Shown here: piece by piece, positions 6,023-8,083 of the stretch
How the letters are laid out: each line of letters starts with the position of its first letter
How positions within the stretch are numbered: position 1 is the stretch's first letter
Source: Streptosporangiaceae bacterium
GTDB taxonomy: Bacteria; Actinomycetota; Actinomycetes; Streptosporangiales; Streptosporangiaceae
NCBI GenBank assembly: GCA_030041195.1
Contig: JASHOI010000241.1
Coordinates: forward strand, 1 to 8,083
Length of the DNA: 8,083 nucleotides
Reading direction: 5' to 3'
The notes under the pieces: generated by a model
Told to the model about the DNA's origin: nothing
The model's database searches: none
What the model saw: only the letters and a program-made list of their open reading frames with translations
Position numbers and translations under genes: made by a program

Positions 6023-6045
6023 GGTTCGGTAATTGAACCCGAACC
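6023..6045. promoter_or_regulatory. GGTTC/GAACC operator between HxlR regulator and MFS gene
   Basis: A left half-site GGTTC (6023-6027) can pair with either of two right half-sites, GAACC at 6035-6039 or GAACC at 6041-6045. The outer reading is a perfect 7-base repeat, GGTTCGG (6023-6029) with CCGAACC (6039-6045), around 9 bases. The inner one is 5 bases around 7. The site lies just past the likely transporter -10 box. The most likely ligand is the HxlR protein encoded next door. Confidence 0.6.
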
Positions 6046-6051
6046 ATGGGC

Positions 6052-6057
6052 GGAGGG
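6052..6057 (+). promoter_or_regulatory. Ribosome binding site that selects ATG 6064
   Basis: GGAGGG ends 6 bases before ATG 6064, ideal spacing. The in-frame ATG at 6046 lies upstream of this site and overlaps the operator edge, so it is unlikely to be used. Confidence 0.75.
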
Positions 6058-6063
6058 CTCCCG

Positions 6064-7308
6064 ATGACCGCAGTACCTGGGCAGGCCAGCCGCACGCCGC
6101 AGCCGCGCGCATGGCTGCCGGTCGCGGCGGCGCTGCTCGGCGTCGGCTGGGGCGCCAACCAGATCACGCCGATGCTGCTGGTCTACCGCCAGGCGCTCGG
6201 GCTGAGCACCGGGTCGCTCGAGGCCGCGTTCGGCGTGTACGCGCTGGGCCTGATCCCCGGGCTGCTGATCGGCGCGCCGCTGTCGGACGCCAGGGGGCGG
6301 CGCGCGGTTGTGATACCGGCCGTGGCGCTCTCGTTCCTGGCGAGTGTGCTGCTGACCGGCGCCACCTGGAACGTGGCGCTGCTGTTCGCCGGGCGGCTGC
6401 TGGCCGGGGTGAGCAGCGGCACCGCGTTCGGCGCCGGCACGGCGTGGCTGCGCGAGACCTCGCTGCCGCCGCTGGGCACGGCGAGCGATCACGGCGCGGC
6501 GCGGCGTGCGGCGGTGGCCATGACCACGGGGTTCGCGCTGGGCCCCCTGGCCGCCGGGCTGCTGGCGCAGTGGGCGCCGCGGCCGACGGTGCTGCCGTAC
6601 CTGCCGCACCTCGCGGTGATGGCCGTCGTCTGGATGCTGCTGCGCCGTGCGCCGGAGACGGTCGCCGCAGGCCGTCGGCGGGCGCCGCGGCTGTACCCGC
6701 CCGGGCTGCGCAGCCGGCGCTTCCGCGCGGTGGTCGCGCCGATGGCGCCGTGGGTCTTCGCCGCCCCGGCGATCGCGTTCGCGCTGCTGCCCAGCGTGGT
6801 GGGCGCCGGGCAGGCCGCCGACGGCATCGCGCTGACCGCGGCGATCACCGCGCTGTGCGCGCTGGCCGGAGTGCTGGTCCAGCCGCTGGCCCGGCGCCTG
6901 GACCAGAGGCCGGGCCGCAATCGCGCCGCGGCCGCCGGCCTGCTGGTCCTGACAGCGGGCCTGGTGCTCGGCGCCGTCACCGCGCAGCGCCGCGAGCTGT
7001 GGATGCTGGCGCCGTCGGCGATCGTGCTCGGCTGCGCCTACGGCATGTGCCTGGTCGCCGGGCTCGTCGAGGTCCAGCGGCTGGCCGGCGGCAACGCCGC
7101 CGCCGGGCTGACCGCGATCTATTACGCGCTGACCTACCTCGGCTTCGCCGCCCCGTACCTGATCGTGGTCGGCGCCCAGCTGGCCAGCTATGCCGTGCTG
7201 CTGGCGGTGGCCGCGTCGCTCGCGCTCGGCACCGCGGCGCTGATCACCCGCGCGCCAGCCGGTGAGCGGGCGCCGGAGCGCAGCAGCCGATCTCAGCCTG
7301 CCGGGTAG
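6064..7308 (+). CDS. MFS transporter, 12 TM, HxlR-linked
   Basis: A 414-residue inner-membrane transporter of the major facilitator superfamily with the usual 12-helix length. Helix 1 carries GWGANQITPMLLVYR (28-42), typical of an actinobacterial MFS group. Motif A is GAPLSDARGRRAV (70-82), helix 4 has GRLLAG (110-115), and helix 5 has an intact antiporter motif C, GFALGPLAAG (156-165). These fit proton-driven export. The start is ATG 6064, set by GGAGGG at 6052-6057; ATG 6046 would add six residues. Its last 16 bases overlap the end of the convergent Fe-S gene. Divergence from the HxlR gene over a shared operator suggests induction by whatever that regulator senses, possibly a reactive electrophile, oxidant or drug. 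Substrate not inferable from sequence. Confidence 0.92.
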   Translation: MTAVPGQASRTPQPRAWLPVAAALLGVGWGANQITPMLLVYRQALGLSTGSLEAAFGVYALGLIPGLLIGAPLSDARGRRAVVIPAVALSFLASVLLTGATWNVALLFAGRLLAGVSSGTAFGAGTAWLRETSLPPLGTASDHGAARRAAVAMTTGFALGPLAAGLLAQWAPRPTVLPYLPHLAVMAVVWMLLRRAPETVAAGRRRAPRLYPPGLRSRRFRAVVAPMAPWVFAAPAIAFALLPSVVGAGQAADGIALTAAITALCALAGVLVQPLARRLDQRPGRNRAAAAGLLVLTAGLVLGAVTAQRRELWMLAPSAIVLGCAYGMCLVAGLVEVQRLAGGNAAAGLTAIYYALTYLGFAAPYLIVVGAQLASYAVLLAVAASLALGTAALITRAPAGERAPERSSRSQPAG

Positions 7309-8083
7309 CCGCCCGGGTCGAGCAGCTCGGCGAGGTGCCGCGCGGGCCAGCCCGCCAGCTGGCTCGCCTGGGTGCGGCAGGAGAACCCGTCTGCCAGCAG
7401 CAGCGTGCCTTCCGGCGCCGACCGCAGCGCGGGGAGCAGCGCCTGCTCGGCCACGGCCACCGACACGTCGTAGTGCCCTCGCTCCATGCCGAAGTTGCCG
7501 GCCAGCCCGCAGCACCCGGCCAGCGGCTCGACCTGCGCCCCGGCGGCGCGCAGCACGGCCAGGTCGGCGTGGTAGCCGATGACCGCGTGGTGGTGGCAGT
7601 GCGGCTGGGCGATGACCCGCCGCCCGGCGAGCCGACCGCGCAGCCAGGACAGGTCGGTGCTGGCGAGCGTCTCGGCCAGGGTCCGGGTGGCCGCAGCGAC
7701 GGCCCGGGCCCGCGGGTCGCCGTCCAGCAGCTCGGTGAGGTCGCCGCGGAGCACGGCGGTGCAGGACGGCTCGAGGCCGACGATCGTCATGCCCTGCTGC
7801 GCGTAGCCCGCCAGGCCGGCCACGGTCGCGCGCAGCCGGGCCCGGGCCCCCCGCAGCTGGCCGGTGGAGATCCAGGTGAGGCCGCAGCACAGCGATTCGT
7901 CCGGCACCGTCACCGAGAACCCGGCCTCGGCGAGCACCGCGGCTGCCGCCGTGGCCACCTGCGGCGCGAACGCGCGGGTGAAGGTGTCGGCCCAGATCAC
8001 CGCCGGCCGGCCGGGCTGGGGGCGCCGGGTGGGCCGGATGGGCCGGATGGGCCGGGCACGCCGGGCGAACGCCGGCAGCGGCC
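7293..8083 (-). CDS. Partial FAD/Fe-S oxidoreductase or CCG-domain Fe-S protein (C-terminal part)
   Basis: Only the C-terminal 263 residues or so are present; the frame stays open through base 8083, so the 5' end lies outside. The segment has two cysteine-rich CCG domains of the GlpC/HdrB/LutA type. Numbered from an in-frame GTG at 8000, the first has VIWADTFTRAFAP, then LCCGLTWISTGQL (C38, C39) and EPSC (C80). The second has PHCHHH (C135), GCCGLAGNFG (C163, C164) and DGFSC (C208). The first domain has Asp5 where many relatives have Cys, which is usual for the C-terminus of large D-lactate or glycolate dehydrogenase-like fusions (FAD-binding, then ferredoxin, then CCG). LPAFARRARP upstream of 8000 also matches the linker before this domain. 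The CCG domains hold an Fe-S or heterodisulfide-type site for electron transfer. GTG 8000 is probably not the true start. Confidence 0.85.
   Translation of the reverse strand, partial: PLPAFARRARPIRPIRPTRRPQPGRPAVIWADTFTRAFAPQVATAAAAVLAEAGFSVTVPDESLCCGLTWISTGQLRGARARLRATVAGLAGYAQQGMTIVGLEPSCTAVLRGDLTELLDGDPRARAVAAATRTLAETLASTDLSWLRGRLAGRRVIAQPHCHHHAVIGYHADLAVLRAAGAQVEPLAGCCGLAGNFGMERGHYDVSVAVAEQALLPALRSAPEGTLLLADGFSCRTQASQLAGWPARHLAELLDPGGYPAG
8031..8054. repeat. Short 9-base tandem repeat inside the Fe-S gene
   Basis: GGGCCGGAT occurs twice in a row (8031-8039, 8040-8048), followed by a partial third copy (8049-8054). On the minus strand it encodes RPIRPIRP in the linker just before the first CCG domain. 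It is in frame (three codons per unit), so changes in copy number would only lengthen or shorten the linker. Confidence 0.6.

Noticed and set aside
5992..7890. A 632-codon open frame on the minus strand antisense to the MFS transporter and overlapping the Fe-S gene
   Set aside because: Low-complexity R/A/G/Q-rich translation, with no recognisable motif; it is another GC-composition shadow.
1..8083. Mobile elements, CRISPR arrays, RNA genes or riboswitches
   Set aside because: No transposase, terminal repeats, regularly spaced repeats, or tRNA/rRNA-like segments are visible, and the intergenic gaps are short.

Overview
The window is about 70% G+C or more. Its coding frames end almost every codon in G or C, and it uses GTG starts freely. 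Protein families and composition point to a high-GC actinomycete (Streptomyces/Actinomadura/Pseudonocardia-like); I cannot name a genus. It looks like chromosomal accessory-metabolism DNA. I see no transposase, integrase, phage gene, RNA gene or CRISPR array, and no gene-free stretch longer than 300 bases.

Layout, left to right. (1) A minus-strand XRE-type regulator with an MmyB-like ligand domain (11-934) is divergent from a DHA2/EmrB-type 14-helix exporter (1038-2492). The spacer between them carries a cluster of CCAGG boxes that forms two overlapping inverted repeats on the likely exporter promoter. (2) A strong hairpin follows the exporter. After it, a large polytopic GT-C-like membrane protein of unassigned function (2601-4361) starts at a GTG behind a strong ribosome binding site. 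(3) A small minus-strand MarR-like regulator (4384-4842) is divergent from a second, canonical MarR regulator (4942-5406). They share a 99-bp AT-rich spacer that contains a long interrupted palindrome and back-to-back overlapping -35 boxes. (4) A minus-strand HxlR-type regulator with a C-terminal Cys/His cluster (5455-5970) is divergent from a 12-helix MFS transporter (6064-7308). The spacer contains a GGTTC/GAACC operator-like array. (5) The C-terminal part of a minus-strand FAD/Fe-S oxidoreductase, or of a separate CCG-domain protein (7293-8083), runs off the right edge. It overlaps the MFS gene tail to tail by 16 bases.

How it fits together: the window holds four transcription regulators from three families (XRE/MmyB, two MarR, HxlR) and two exporters. 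Two of the pairs have the classic divergent regulator-exporter layout, in which the regulator usually represses both itself and the pump until a ligand or redox signal releases it. Substrates cannot be read from the sequence. Two regulators (MarR at 4942, HxlR at 5970) have a TAnnnT -10 box exactly six bases before the start codon, the usual layout of leaderless actinobacterial transcripts. I found no convincing new multi-gene system. The points most worth a second look are the three intergenic operators and the unassigned membrane protein.
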